The notes beneath the pieces are model-generated. The model was not told the DNA's origin and did no database searches. It worked only from the letters and a program-made list of their open reading frames with translations. Below are positions 34,701 to 46,912 of a stretch of DNA of 48,381 bases, piece by piece; position 1 is the first letter of the stretch, and every line of letters begins with the position of its first letter. The translations under genes and the position numbers were made by a program. The DNA is from Monosiga brevicollis MX1 (Eukaryota; Opisthokonta; Choanoflagellata; Craspedida; Salpingoecidae). The stretch is from contig NW_001865045.1 in NCBI RefSeq assembly GCF_000002865.3, forward strand, positions 1,252,135 to 1,300,515, given 5' to 3'.

Positions 34701-37700
34701 TTTGCTACGGTCATGGCTGGGAGTGACGACTTTTTCACAGGCACCGACGGTCGTCTCGATGTACCTCGGGGCTTTGCCACGGGCCGAAACGCCACCGCCT
34801 TGCCTGCTGAAGCTCTGGTCTGCTCGCAACTGACACCCGCAGTCTTGGTTTACAACGGCTCTTTGGAACATTTGGTGGCCTCGTGGAACGCAGAAGATGC
34901 CGACAGTGGTATTTGGCGCAGCACCATCTCTGTCTTGAGCGAGGACGGGAGCACCGAAGCCAGCGTGGCAACCCGCAACAACTACTTGGAAACCTCTGCG
35001 CTAGCCTTGGAGGGCCTAGACGAGGTTACGTTTCAGATTGAGGTCGCCAATCAGGTGGACTTGAACACGGTCATCGACGTGGGACCCTTTGTTATGGACC
35101 ACACCAAGCCCGTGCACAGAGCCAACCCGCTCACCACAGTAACAGACGATAATGAGATTGTCATCACAAACTTTAACCAACTCTTCGTGGATGCTGAAAC
35201 CAAGCTGTGCCGTTTTGATATTGTCATTGGTAAGATTTTTCTGCGGGATTGTTGGTCTTACCGCTAAGTCTTGTTGATGCCGGCCCTTCTGTACTCGACT
35301 CGACTGCAAAGTATGCTCGATACCGGCCAGCTCAACACGGGAGCACACTTGGTCTCACGCTTGTTCTGTGTCTAGAATACGATGGTGGCTCAGCGGAGAG
35401 GTCAATAGCTACAATGGATCCCGATGCGTGCTTGGGTGAGATGCCGGCAACGTACACGATCTCACCGCCACGCTTGACGAATGCCATCAATGTTGTCTAT
35501 ACGCTACGTATAACGGCCTTCAACGCGGTTGGCATGCGCAATCAAGCCTCAGTGTCAGTGGAGCTTGTCTACGCCCCACCCACGCCCTCCCTAATCTGGG
35601 ACGTGCTAGAGGTGACCGACAAGGCCGACATCGACTACATCCCGGATACAGTACATTTGGGTGCCTCGTGGCCGAGCGTGGCGGGCGCCAGTCTGCTGCA
35701 GGTGTCGCTAATTGCTTCTCCGGCAGGCGGGCATGGTTCTGATCAAACGTCCGTTGGGCACGGCACACAAACAGTGGTTGACTGGGTCGCGCTGCCTGGA
35801 TCAAGCACGGGGTACGTTTTTTCTTCCTTCACACTTGTCGCCGGTCGTCACTATCGCACGGTCTTGCGCGCATCCAACGCGGCTGGTTCGAAGGAAATCA
35901 AGACCAACGGCGCCTTTGCTACCCCAGTCAATACCGAGCCGAGCATCGATTTCCACCTCGGCCGTACTTGCAGCCAAACGGCCCCTAGTTTCGAATGTGT
36001 ATCCGAAGAGTGTGTCACCACCTTCGCTCTTGTATCAGATTCCAATTCTTTCGGTGATCAACTGTTTATCTTTCATCACACGGTTCCTGTTGAACCCAGT
36101 CGATACTACACCTTGAGCGTCAAGGCAACTAGCCAAGTGTCAGCCAACGACCAGCTACAAGTGTCTGTGTATGCAGCTCGCGCGGGTGCGCTGCCTGACG
36201 CTTTGCTGGGTGCTGCCGGCGTGAGTACTACAACCAGTGCTGAGATGGAGTTTCAGACCCTGAGCACCCATTTACTCATTTCCATTCGAAGCACGTCTGC
36301 ACACATTCTGGAACTTCTAGCTCCTGTGCAGCTCAAGGCCTGCCGCGCCTTGGGTTACACTGGGGCCAGTGCACATGACGTTTGGAGCGCGCCTGAAGTG
36401 ACAACGGCCAGCATACGTACCCTGGTTGACGAGGTGCGCTGGATGCCTGTGCTGACGAGCGGGCTTGGTGGAAACGATGCCCCTGATCAGGCTCTTGTTG
36501 AGCAAGCGGGACTGACCGAGTGGCAGCTTGGTGACCATGTGGCCGTGGCTGAATCAATGGCGGGGAATGAGGTTCGCGTGGCAGCCCAGGCCTGTTTTCC
36601 CAAACCCGGAGGCTGTATGCAGTCCGTTCTAAGTGAGCCGTTGGTTTTGCCTGCTGAGCCCGAAGATGTCGTGACTACAGCCACGTGCAACATCGCGACT
36701 ACGGATGAACGTGCGGACGATTATCTTTACTCTCTTGTGTGGGAGCGCTTTGACACAGTCGACGGTGAGTTTCGGGATTTGGTGAAATGCGAAAGTGAGG
36801 AGATTCCGGGAATCCGGCAATGATTTGACCAGAACTTGACCTGTGTGCTTTGTTTTCTGCTGTAGTCAATTCCGAGGCTATCAACGTGTATGAAACGAGC
36901 CTTGTCGATGACCAAGGGTGAGGAAAGCACTTACTAATTTCCCTCCCCCCCTTTTTTTAAATTGCCAGCCCAGCGGCGATGCAAGCTTACGACCCCTCGC
37001 CACCATGACCTGCACGCACTTACACGTAGGCACTTGGCTGTGGCGGGGACCTGGACCTGGCCAACAAGTCAGACGCGGCGTCCTTATCTGGAGATGAACA
37101 CCACACACATGAAGACCACCGTTCCTCTCAATGCCGTCAACTTTATGCATCTTCTGCACGAAGCCACCAGTCTGCAAGCTGCTATTCGCCTCTGGACGCC
37201 CGATGGTCTTGCCAAAGAAACCATGGTCACCTGCAGCGTGCCTGAGGACCCTATCACGCCAGTCGTTGCGGTGCGTCATTGGACTGGTGAATGCTGGTCA
37301 TCTGGAATTTAATGTCCTGGATCTCATCGAGTGCTTGCTCTTGGCCTGACAGGTTCCTTGGAGCGATGTCTCTCAAAATCCTGCGTTGCAGAAACTGCCC
37401 GTCAAACGCCACCACACCACCACCGATCTTCATCACTTTGCCGCCTTTTGGCCTCGCCGGTGGCAAGCGTTTGAACGTCTGGGCTTGGAGAACATTGTGT
37501 ATGGCTGGGACCTATCCAGTGTATCTAGCGATACCGGTACTACCACGATGCTTAGCCAAGACAATACAACGGCTCAATACGCTATGCTTCAAGGCTTGCA
37601 CTTGAGCGACGGCATGCTACTCCGCTTTTGCGTGTCCATCATCGAGGCAACACCTCAATCTTTGGGATGGCGGTATTGCGCGCATGATGTGAGCGTGGAT

Positions 37701-40700
37701 CTATCACCGCCACACATCAGCAGCCTAAAGCTGTCTCATCCCCACGCCAGCAGTGAGGTGGGCCACGGCACGGAGGCTCTGCAGCTCAATTGGCATGTCA
37801 ACGCCTCTGATGTCGCTGACCTCAGCATTTTGGTTGGCTATCAAGCGGGCCGTGGCGACATTGCTGCGGTATACGACGTGAAGCCAGCAAGCTCCGCTTT
37901 TCTCTTTCAAGACCTAAGTCTTCAAAGTGGTCGACCCATTTATGCCACGCTGCAGGCCATTGACTTTGCGGGCAACATGGCTTCCCTCACCAGCTCCCCA
38001 ATCATTGTGGACACAACACCGCCATATTTTGTGGGGACCTTGGAGGGCGAGATGGATCCAATGCGTGACGGAATAGGGGAGCTTGGCTACCTGCTTCGGA
38101 TCGACTTTGATTTGTTTGAGGACGATGAGAGCTTGGTGGTGAAGCACACCTTGGCTCTGGGCAGCAGTGCGGGCACATCAGATATCCGAGGAGCGAGCAC
38201 AGCCACAGCCAGTCCTTGGGACTTACGAGTGCCTTTGCACCACCATGGCGCTGATATCTTTGCGACTCTGTGCGCAACCAACGAAGCTGGTCTCTCCGCA
38301 TGCGTATCGGAGCTCTTGCTGACGCTGGATGCGACGCCACCGACAGTGGACACATCCAAACTGTCAGCAACGGCCAGTTGCGTGGAAGGTCGTCACCACC
38401 GGGTGCGTCTCGATTTGGACTGGACCGGGGCTTTTGAGGAACCAGACTCTGAAATTTTGGAATTCCAAGTGTTAGCAGGAGACAAACCGGGGGATGCCAG
38501 CATTTTTCATGACATGGTAACGCGCAAAGCCATTAGCTTCGAGGTTGCCCACGGTTTGGTGGATGGCGAGCACCTGCAAGTGACCGTGTACGCTACCAAC
38601 ACCGACCAGCAGCTTAGCTCTCCGCTAACCTCTTCACTGCTCGTGGATTGTTCGGCACCCTTGTCGGGTGCGGTCGAAGTCTACAACGCCGAGGGCCTGC
38701 CCTACCATTCAAGCCGCAGCAGCTTCCGTGCCAGCCTGGTGGGATTTGTTGACCCTCATAGTGGGATTGCACAGGTGCAGTATTGTCTGTCGACAGCGGT
38801 CAATTCGTGCGACGTTTTGAACTGGACGATGGCAGTCCACCACACCGAAATTCACCACCGATTTGGAAGCAACGTTTTGCAGTCTGGGGCTCGCTACTTT
38901 GTCCGCGTGCGTGTGACCAATGGGATGGGCCAAACAACCGAGGGCATCAGCGCCAGCTTTGGTGTTGACACGACGGCACCCACCGTCAGTGGCTTTGCTT
39001 GGCAGCATCCGATTTCGCGGACTCCCGTGTCGGCACAGTACTTGCGCTCTGTGTTGCTGGCCGATTGGACCTCGACAGATGAGGGTGGCGCCGGCGTGCA
39101 CTACCATGAAGTGGAGGTGGCCGTTCATCACGATGAGGCGGGTGGTGAGCTTGCTGTTGTGAGCGAGTTGGAGTACGATGCCAGTCTGAGTGTGCTCAAC
39201 CTCACGCTGCAACATGGTGAGGTGTACTTTCCTCGCATCTCAAGCTGCGACGGCGCAGGCAACTGTCAAATCCAGGATCTGGTTCCCTTGGCCATGGACG
39301 TAACCCCGCCGTTAGCCATCAGGCTTCATCACAATGGTGTCTGGAATGTCGTTGCCGGTGGCACATTGCGGTACACCGTAAAAGTATCGGCTCCGATCGA
39401 CGAGGAGGGCACAGAAATTACGCACTTCTACGTCAAAGTGGGCGATCAGGCGCCCATTACCTTTACAACCTATAGCCCAAGCGGGTACGCCAGCTTGCCA
39501 GATATGATCCTTGGGGTCACAATCTTTGGGATAGGACATTGTTGGTTGAGCCTCAACATCAATAGTGACTCAAGCTGTGCTCATCTGAAATTTGTTTTCA
39601 TCTAGGTTTGTTGTGGATGTGCCTCAGACGATGGAAGAAGTATCGCTTCTTTCTTTCACCTCGGTAAGCCCCTTTCTTGAGACTGAGAGTTGAAGAAGAA
39701 GCTTGGTGCTCATGTGACTTGTTGCACTATCAGGAAAACGCGGTTGGGCTGCGGCATACGCAAACCTTTTTGATAGAACGACACGAGGGTGGCGTGCTGG
39801 CCCCACGCTACGGCTGCTGGCGCTGGCAGCATTGCCAAAGCCGCGGTGTTGGTGTGGGAACATGTGATTGCCCAGAGGACCTTGAGAGCGTAGCATTTGA
39901 CACTAATTTTGACGCAGGCGCGCTATCTCTTGTCGTTGAGGACGGCCTGATTCCCGGCGAAGATTGGGATGAACAACCTTACACGTTCACCTTGGGTGCG
40001 CACTGGACAGCAACTTCAACGCCGTTGCGATATGAAGTCACATTTACCTGTGGAGGGCAGGAAAAAGCTTGGATTGATGCTGGTCACTTTACAGAGTACG
40101 TGCACACGCTGGAGCCGGATGCCGAAGCGTATGCAAATGGGATCGAGTGTTTCGCCTACGTACGTGCATGGCGCACCTACAACCAGTTTGTAGTGGCGCG
40201 CAGCGATGGCGTCACCATCCGCCACGAGTGGCTGCGGGTCAATCAGCAAGCCGCACTGCTGGATGGCTACAAGCTACCCGTGCCCGGCTTTGGTACCGAT
40301 GACAAGTTGTTCCCCAAGCCCTTTCATGACATTGGTACGCTGAAAGCCGAGTTTCTGCTTGTCTGGGTGGCACATGTGCACCCATTTCGAACATCTCATG
40401 TTGTGATGTTTATCACAGACGGCCAGCAAAGCACCAGCGAATTGGCCACGACGTTTGCGTGGTCAGAGCAAGGCTCTTCCGGCGTGGTAAGTCATGGGTG
40501 TTTTTGAAATCGCTCCACGAGCCGTGAGTCAGCTAACGCCTTTTGTGGCTGTATACATAACAGGTGACTGGCTCAGTCGTGGCATTGAGCGATCTTGACA
40601 ACGTTGCTACCTATGAGGTTGGGTTTGGTACAACACCCGGGGAGCAGGATGTGTTGGCTTGGACTCTGGCTTCTGCTTCGACGGGCGCCCTGCGCAGCTC

Positions 40701-43700
40701 GGGGCTGAGCCTGGTTCATGGACAGCGGTATGTCCTGGTTGAATGTGAGCAATGCAGTGAAACTGCACGATAAATCTCACGTCGGCATGCTGCCCATGGT
40801 TTATAGGTACTACAGTGCGGTGCGCGTTGAAACCAAGTTTCGTCACACGCTCGAGGTACGTTGTGGACTCAGAAGATGCGCTGCAGTTTGTGTGCACTAG
40901 CGTCTCACCACGACGACCATTTGTTGGTGACGGGTTTTTGGATCTCAGGTCGTGAGTGATGGCGTGATGGTGGACGACACTCCGCCATTGGTCGGAGTGG
41001 TGTACTTTGGTCCGCGCGGAGGCTATCTTCCGGCGACAAATGTGAAGGAGAATGTGAGCATTCGCTTCGAGGGCTTTGTGGACCCTGAAAGTGCTCTGGC
41101 CGAGTATGTTGTGGCCTTGGCTCGCGTGAACAACGGTGTCGTAGATGAAGCAAGCGCCGATTTTTCATCGACAGGTCTCTATCCCAATGCGACGCTCTCC
41201 CTGGCCGACGCTGTGCCGGGCGCCTCCTACGTTGCCCTGGTCAAGGCAATCAACAGCGCCGGCCTGACATCAGCAGCAGCTGTCTCGGAGCCCCTCGTGC
41301 TTGACGAGGAAGGACCCCAATTTTTGAGCGTGTTGCGCGTGCCTCTGAGCGACAGTCAAAATAGCGCCTTGGGCAGCCAATTGACGGTGACTGGCACGGC
41401 TACGCAAGGCAATGCCGTTCACGAGTTTCCCGTCGACTCACCCGACATTCTTGGAACCTCCCTAAGTGGCACACGCATGACTTTGACGCCTGATGCCCCG
41501 GTGGTGCTGACCATGGCCCTGACGTTGGGGCAGCAGACATGGCCAACACGCGTTGCCATCAGCTTTGACATTGTCTGCGCAGGGGGGGCGCCACGCACAC
41601 TCCTGCGCATTTTCGGCTCTGTTTCCAACGCAGTGAATGGTGATGTGCATCACGTTGCATCCTGTGAAGGCTTTCGGCAGCAAATTGAACGCTGGGTTGA
41701 AGTTGAAGCTGTGGGCCAGGACATTACTGTAGAGCTTGAGGTCACGTTGCTCCACGCAGACACGAATGCCACGCTCTTGGTGGGCAGCACGCGTGTCCAT
41801 GAGGTGGCGGAGCTCAACTCTGATGCACGGACACTACCTAGCGTCACTGTGCAAGACCGAACATTTGCCGTTTTGCACGGCAGCGGTGCCGATTCTGCGG
41901 GAACAACGTGTCAATCTGCGCCAATGACCGTGCCCACAGGCTGGCGCGTGGCCACAGGTTATGATCCAACCGTTCGCGACGCTGCACGTCAATACAATTG
42001 GGGCACAGCATATCTTGCGACGAGTTCCGGTGTGGCGTACGCCACGGCACAGGCATCTGACCTTGCTCCCGTAGCGAGCAACGTCCACGTCACAAATGGT
42101 GGTGCACATGTCGTGGCTGCCGACTGCGCAAGTCATGGCATGGGTATTTTACTGGAGGCTGGCTCGGGTGCAGTCCAGGTGGATCAGCCCTACCACCGAG
42201 GTGCTGACGAACTGCAGGCGCACTGGGTTATAGCTGATGCCGCCAGTGGCATCCGACGTGTGTTGGCAGGCGCTGGTAGCCAGCCTGAGGTACCCGTGTA
42301 CCTCCCACTGCGACCGGCCGATAGCATTGACTCGTTGAACTTGCACATGAACGAGCGCGCACCGGAGCACGGTCACCAGATTGCCGTAATCGTAGAGGCT
42401 CAGGATTGGGCTGGACTGCGGGTCCGCGCCACCAACGACAAGGTGGTGGCCATTGTTGACGAGTCAGACCCAGAGGTGACAGCAGTGCAAATTGCGCCCA
42501 CCACAGAAAGTGGCATTGTGGCTGGAGCCTCTTACGTCAACGTTACCTACCATGCGACAGACCCGCAATCAGGCATCCTCCGTTGCCACGTCTCGGTGCT
42601 GGCTCCCGACAACAACAACCAGTTGCACGGTGAAACAGTCGTGCACTTTGAGCAATCGAGTGTATTAGTGCCCATGACGACGCCGCTCGAGGCCGATGAC
42701 GTGGTTCATGCACGCGTCGCTTGTGTTAACGGGGCTGGTTTGATGGAGAAGGTTACATCGCCGTCCATTTTTGTTGCATCATCGGACATGGCATTGGTGA
42801 CAGCAGCAGAACCATATGTGCTTGAGCCCGCAACGGGCACCAAGATGTCCTCAGGCATCTGGGCGGTGCAGGGCTACGAAGTCTTAGTGCTACACCTGAA
42901 AGGGCCAAGTGAGCGCCTGCTGGCTGCCATGGACCGCGATAAGGAGTCAGGCGTTGGACTTGAGACGCTGGTCGAACGTGTTGACGGTCAGCTTGCCAAC
43001 TGCCAGGCCGGCCCCTTGACAGCGTGCCCCTTCTCGGATGGTCGCACCCGCCTGCCCGGGTGCCCGCCCGGTAGTGTTGCTCGTGATGCCTCAACCTGCT
43101 GGTACCAACATGGCCGTGCTACCAGCTTCCGGATCAACATTGATGATACGGTCAACTCGAGCCAGCTCCTACCCGGGGTGGTATATCACGTAAGTCAAAT
43201 TCAGGAAGGTTTCTTCTTTTGTTTGAAGGATGAGAACCACTCGTCCTCATGAGCTTTTTGCATCGTGTAATGATAGGTCACAACGCGGGTCCGCGTGGAA
43301 AATCAGGTTCAAGAGCTGGCCATTGCCGAGGTCGTTCTTGACCGCACGCCACCCGTCATTGCGGCCGGTAAGTCAATTGCAAAGCTGATCTGATATTGTT
43401 TTTTGTGTTTGTTGTTCACACCAATCGATAAACTCCTTCCGGTCTTCGTGCTGCGTAGTCCCCCAACTTGTGGGCGCAAAGAACCCAGAGGTATCAGTCA
43501 ATCTGCAAGGCGTTTGCCAAGAAGACGTACTGTCCAATGAGCTGCGACACTTTGTCATCTTTGGTGATGGCGCGCGTGCTGGATCTCTGGACTTGACGGA
43601 CTGGGCTTTGGTGGAATCGGCGGACCTTTCTAGCTCGACCCACGTCATTAATGTAGAATCTCTTGCGCAGCTTCAAATAGCCGTGCGCTGTGTCAATGCT

Positions 43701-43754
43701 GCAGGCATGACGTCGCTGACTAGTGAAGTGTTTGAAATCACGTGGGAGGCTTAA
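28775..43754 (+). CDS. Giant secreted protein: signal peptide, Cupin_4/JmjC-like dioxygenase domain, cysteine-rich repeats and about 15 D-x-T-P-P repeats
   Basis: Twenty-one exons: 28775-29442, 29553-29839, 29911-30486, 30553-30629, 30707-30839, 30959-30989, 31067-31124, 31250-31392, 31642-31936, 32028-35229, 35376-36764, 36866-36917, 37030-37270, 37353-39544, 39606-39663, 39734-40486, 40564-40727, 40807-40855, 40949-43189, 43277-43367, 43459-43754. All junctions are in phase and sum to 12,996 nt (4,331 residues plus TAA). One intron (31125-31249) uses a GC donor. The signal peptide has core WLLPLLVAVLCAL, cut near A27. No transmembrane segment or GPI-type tail is visible (the end is FEITWEA), so the product should be secreted. 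The 28775 Met is preferred over an upstream in-frame ATG at 28712 because it starts the signal peptide directly. Role inferred: matrix or surface-layer component, possibly with hydroxylase activity. Confidence 0.78.
28960..29990 (+). other. Cupin_4/JmjC-type Fe(II)/2-oxoglutarate dioxygenase-like domain in the ectodomain
   Basis: After the signal peptide, LMQPLSLQTFFHDYFQKAHV matches the entry of Cupin_4 (ribosomal-oxygenase type) proteins. Splicing exon 1 (ending 29442) to 29553 gives HTDRSDIFVFQLAGTKHWTI, the H-x-D strand followed by the G-x-K-x-W strand of the family. Splicing 29839 to 29911 gives LYMPKEGTVHFAQ and then TMDDFSLHATVGF, supplying the distal His. The predicted metal triad is H218, D220 and H323. 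Known relatives (NO66, MINA53 and bacterial YcfD-type enzymes) are nuclear or cytoplasmic hydroxylases of ribosomal proteins; a copy behind a signal peptide is odd. Activity is not shown, but no triad residue is missing. Confidence 0.7.
30391..30417 (+). other. Basic cluster between dioxygenase-like domain and cysteine-rich repeats
   Basis: LEVHRHRRDDVC sits exactly at the domain border, with R-H-R-R followed by acidic residues, a plausible proprotein-convertase site. Cleavage would free the N-terminal enzyme-like domain from the repeat region. The giant minus-strand protein has similar sites. Confidence 0.35.
30420..31660 (+). other. Cysteine-rich repeats (GCC2/GCC3 or TNFR-like) over six small exons
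   Basis: Small exons of 31-143 nt encode units such as CEPGKYADWTGSETC, CPGGQYSIGGTQFC and CPAGTYSTGSAAVCTDCPPG. Their C-x2-C-x2-G-x-Y-x(6-8)-C spacing is that of ephrin-receptor/GCC2-GCC3 type repeats. Exon borders fall between repeat halves and the phase is preserved, including over the GC-AG intron at 31125-31249. These units link the dioxygenase-like domain to the repeat ectodomain. Confidence 0.7.
32028..43754 (+). other. D-x-T-P-P / FN3-like repeat ectodomain
   Basis: About 15 repeats end in D-x-(T/S)-x-P motifs: DHTAPVGD, DSTPPDVT, DRTPPTAS, DHTKPVHR, DLSPPHIS, DTTPPYFV, DATPPTVD, DCSAPLSG, DTTAPTVSG, DVTPPLAI, DDTPPLVG, DESDPEVT and DRTPPVIA. Each is preceded by a strand with N-x-A/M-G (CATNEAGLSA, VRVTNGMGQTT, AINSAGLTSAAA). 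A mid-repeat G-F-V-D-P/L-E-S/H-S-G/E element is strongly conserved (FTGFVDLESEV, LVGFVDPHSGI, FEGFVDPESAL). The same two motifs occur in the divergent minus-strand gene, so the families are probably homologous. Confidence 0.65.
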
Positions 43755-44164
43755 TCCACGGTGGCTTCGATTGCTCATTTTTCTTGTGACGCCTTAATTC
43801 GATAATCTGCTTTTTGTATCTGTGCAAATTATTTTAATCTCTATGTCGCTGTCACCATGTGTCTTCATATCAATGATTATCAATGTCATAAATCGACTAT
43901 CAAATGCGCAGCTCAAGCACAAGTCGGCGTCCAGCGAAGCACAGAGAGGCCGTCAATTCGTGTCCACAGAGTGGCACAGGCTGACAGAGCTGGCAGGCGC
44001 AAAGTTTGATATGAAAAAAAAGTGAAACCTCAGAGAGATAGACCTGCAGGCAACAAGTGGTCCTAAAGCACGTGGCCATCCAATCGCCTTGGGTTGGGAA
44101 CGCCAGTAGGGTCAAAAACTGGTGGGTGGGTCATGGCAGTCCAGCCGAGACAGCGCTGTTTGAG
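43755..44164. other. Intergenic stretch with no recognised gene
   Basis: AT-rich 3' flank of the giant plus-strand gene, then neutral sequence. A short open frame around 43822-44025 has no recognisable domain. Upstream exons of the recombinase-like gene may lie here, but none could be defined with confidence. Confidence 0.4.
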
Positions 44165-45182
44165 CACATTGGCCAGACCCCGAGTCTGCGGCAAGAGTTT
44201 ATCCAAACGGAAGTGGCGAGCTGACCTTTCGAGAGAACAGGGTGCGGGCATGGCTCCTATATGTGTGCAGGTTCAACGAGCTAGCCCTCACCTACACGCA
44301 CATTGCCGGAGGTACGATTGGAATCAAGCCGTCTCTTTTTTTTTTTTTTTTTTTTTTCTTTCTTTTTTTTTTTTCGCGCCACTCATGCCTGTTTGCATTT
44401 GACTAGGTCTGCCGCCACGAGCCTCTGTGTATCAAGGGCTGTCCTATAAAAATGGCGTGGGACGGCAACGAGCCGCGTTTTTTGCCGAGAAGCAGCTCTC
44501 CATATTGACCCGCGTGAGCAAGACCTACTGGCTGTCCCTGAACGAACAGCACACCTTTCGATACATGGACCAGGAAATCAGCACGCTGATATTCATGTAT
44601 TTGCTGCTGTGCAAGCCTCTGGAGCACATGCTGAGCAGCTGGCTGCAAAAGCGGGGCGGGCTGGACACCCCCGACGACGAGAACGGCATTCACAATGCCG
44701 AGCAGGACGACGAAGATTTGCTCGACGACGAGCTGGATGAAGACCACATGAGCCACGACGAGACGATGACATTGCGACGCGAGGTCCGGGACGCTCGAAA
44801 CCACTACAACAACAGCCACCTGCTCTTCAACATTGCGCCCCTGCAGACGATGGTCAGCCCAGCTACCATCTATGCGGCATTTCGTCGACAAATGACCACG
44901 TACCTGCATCGGCCAAAGCTGGGGGTGGCCACGTGGCGACACGCCGCAACCTTCTGGATGACGACATTTGTCATTAACCGACTGTCGGCCGAGACGACCG
45001 GCGCCCTGGGCAGCCTGATCCACACTCAAGCTCAACACTCTGGGGAGACGGCCCAGCGGGCCTATGCGCGCACAGCCAGTGACCATGTGCAAACCAAAAT
45101 GTCGTCGCGACTGATGCATCAAGTGGCCTCGCAAAAATGGCATGCTTTGTTTGGACTAGATCGCAAGCGCAGCATAGACTGA
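44165..45182 (+). CDS. Tyrosine-recombinase-like catalytic domain, probably 5'-incomplete
   Basis: An exon ending at 44311 (GGAG|GTACGA; its in-frame start is limited by a stop at 44161) splices in phase over a T-rich intron to exon 44407-45182. The joined protein reads FNELALTYTHIAGG then LPPRASVYQG: box I of tyrosine recombinases (G-x-R-x2-E/V). Further on, KLGVATWRHAATFWMTTF resembles box II (R-H-x-A-T), and QAQHSGETAQRAYAR supplies a His and the candidate nucleophile Tyr. The usual first box II His is replaced by Ala. An acidic insertion (about 44680-44760) splits the domain. The closing SQKWHALFGLD recalls the middle part of fungal telomere-linked RecQ-helicase-like proteins. No helicase follows; the frame stops at 45182. 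Confidence 0.5.
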
Positions 45183-45650
45183 CCTCTCGCCCGAGGCAAA
45201 CGGGCGTATCATCATGAACACGAGGGCCGAGCATGACGTACCCTACATGACCCAGCTGGCCAAGCAGGCGAGCATCTCGTGGGGCCACAGTTTCAACAGC
45301 CAAGAACAGTTGGACCTAACGCTATTCAGGAATGTAGAGTTGTGGTGTGAGAGTGAGCTCAAAGAAAAGACCCTAACGTTGTATTGTCATCATGCATGGG
45401 CGGTATGATGACGATGGCTGTGAGGTATTGAACCGTGTACACTGTTAATTGACAAGCAACATTACACTCACTCACAACGTCCAGAACATGACCGTTACAC
45501 CTTCCACATTTAAAAGAAAACCAAAGTGTAACAAAAATTTCACCCTCTGAGACAGCACCAAGATTCATTTTTGAACCTGAGCTATCTGCTCTTGCCGCGC
45601 CTTGCCCTCTTGCAGTCCTCGCCACCCTCTGCTCCTTACACCAACGCAGC
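45183..45650. other. Stretch without a recognised gene
   Basis: A short open frame (45214-45408) shows no known motif. The rest is low-complexity flank leading to the zinc-finger gene. No RNA gene or repeat was recognised. Confidence 0.4.
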
Positions 45651-46901
45651 ATGGCACAGAACCAAGAAGTGTTGTGCTGTCATTGCGAGCGTGCATTTCA
45701 CGTCGCCAAAAAAAGCACACACAGACAGAAAAACACACAAAAAAAACGCGACACGTCTCACTGTTCGGCACATAGGTCCATCAAAAAAGCACGCGAATCA
45801 CATTAAACGGACAAGTGATTATCCAACACCGAAACGAGGACGGGTACTTTCATTGCCCTGTCGACGGATGCCTCTACCACCATCAACGCGCAAACACCCT
45901 CAAGTCTCATCTCCGGCACAACCATGAGAACATGCCGACTTCAGTACCGGCTGCGCCTGCCGCCTGCCCTCCTAATCGTCAAAAACCTGCTCGGACGCGC
46001 ACGAAAAAACGTGTGGTCAAGCTTGATCAACAGCACGGCATTGCCGCGGCGCGAATTTTCATGGACGAGATTGCGTGCCTTGTATCCCCCGTCTTTGAGT
46101 CTCCAGTGTGCACGCAGTGCGGCCATGTCCTGAGAGGCAGGGTGACGCATCATCTGTTCAAAAAGCACCATGTGCGCTGCAGCCAAGAAGATATTGATGC
46201 AGCCATGGCACTCCTGCGCCCGCTGCAGCCCGAGGAGCCGCTGATCGACCTTGGGGCAGAATCTGAGCCTCGGATGCCTATTGAAGGCATCCCCATTCTG
46301 GACGGTGTGGGTTGCCCCCTGTGTCAGGCATGCTTCACGACAAAAGGCAGTCTGTGGAATCACATCGTAGCTGAGCATCCCGACGATCCAGAGGCCAAGC
46401 AGCCGCCTCGACGAGTCAAGCTGCAAAAGCCGCTGCGTGGTGCTGGGGCCCGCTGTGTCGAGGTCATTGTGGAGGAAAGCCACGACGCCTCGGCAGCCGA
46501 TGTGAGCGAAAATGAGGAGGAGCTGGAGGAGCAGCAGCGGTTCAAGCAGTTTATCTCAAGCACCCAGGCCATGGCCTCGGAGGCTGAGGATAAGCGATGC
46601 CCGCACGGCGTTCACCAGATGCATCCGTTCTACGACAGCGTGGGCATGACGCTGGTCATAGTCGGGCATGCATGAGCTGTTCTGGACGGCCTACGAGCAG
46701 CTCTCGGATCAGGGCCTGGCCGCCGCTGCGGTGACGCGTCTGTTTGACGACAATGAAGGGCAGTATCAACATCGCCCCATGCGGCAAGTACAGCCGCAAA
46801 CCGTCAGCAGGTACCTGAGTCTTGGAACACGCCTGGTCCAATTTTTGCTGCTGCTGGAGGCCATGCCAGCTATTGAAAGACGATTTGAGCTGAGACAGTA
46901 A
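45651..46901 (+). pseudogene. C2H2 zinc-finger gene fragment (OrsD/telomere-linked-helicase-like N-terminus), frameshifted and interrupted by a retrotransposon
   Basis: From the open frame beginning at 45815, three fingers are visible: C14-x4-C19-x12-H32-x4-H37, C99-x2-C102-x9-H112-x5-H118 and C167-x2-C170-x12-H183-x4-H188. A fourth Cys/His cluster precedes it in another frame from the ATG at 45651 (LCCHCERAF), probably a first exon whose junction could not be fixed. The frame ends at 46675, but homologous-looking sequence continues one frame over from 46662 (MHELFWTAYEQLSDQGL... RYLSLGTRLVQFLLLL) to 46901, so a one-base shift near 46661 is likely. The layout of separated fingers, H-P-F-Y-D and then a helical stretch resembles OrsD/DUF3505-type N-termini; this is from memory and unverified. 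The sequence then meets a copia LTR at 46913. Confidence 0.5.
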
Positions 46902-46912
46902 AGCGGTTCAAT

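Noticed and set aside
44403-45143. 246-codon minus-strand frame opposite the recombinase-like exon
   Set aside because: The plus-strand product has recombinase motifs and an in-phase splice; the opposite frame has none.
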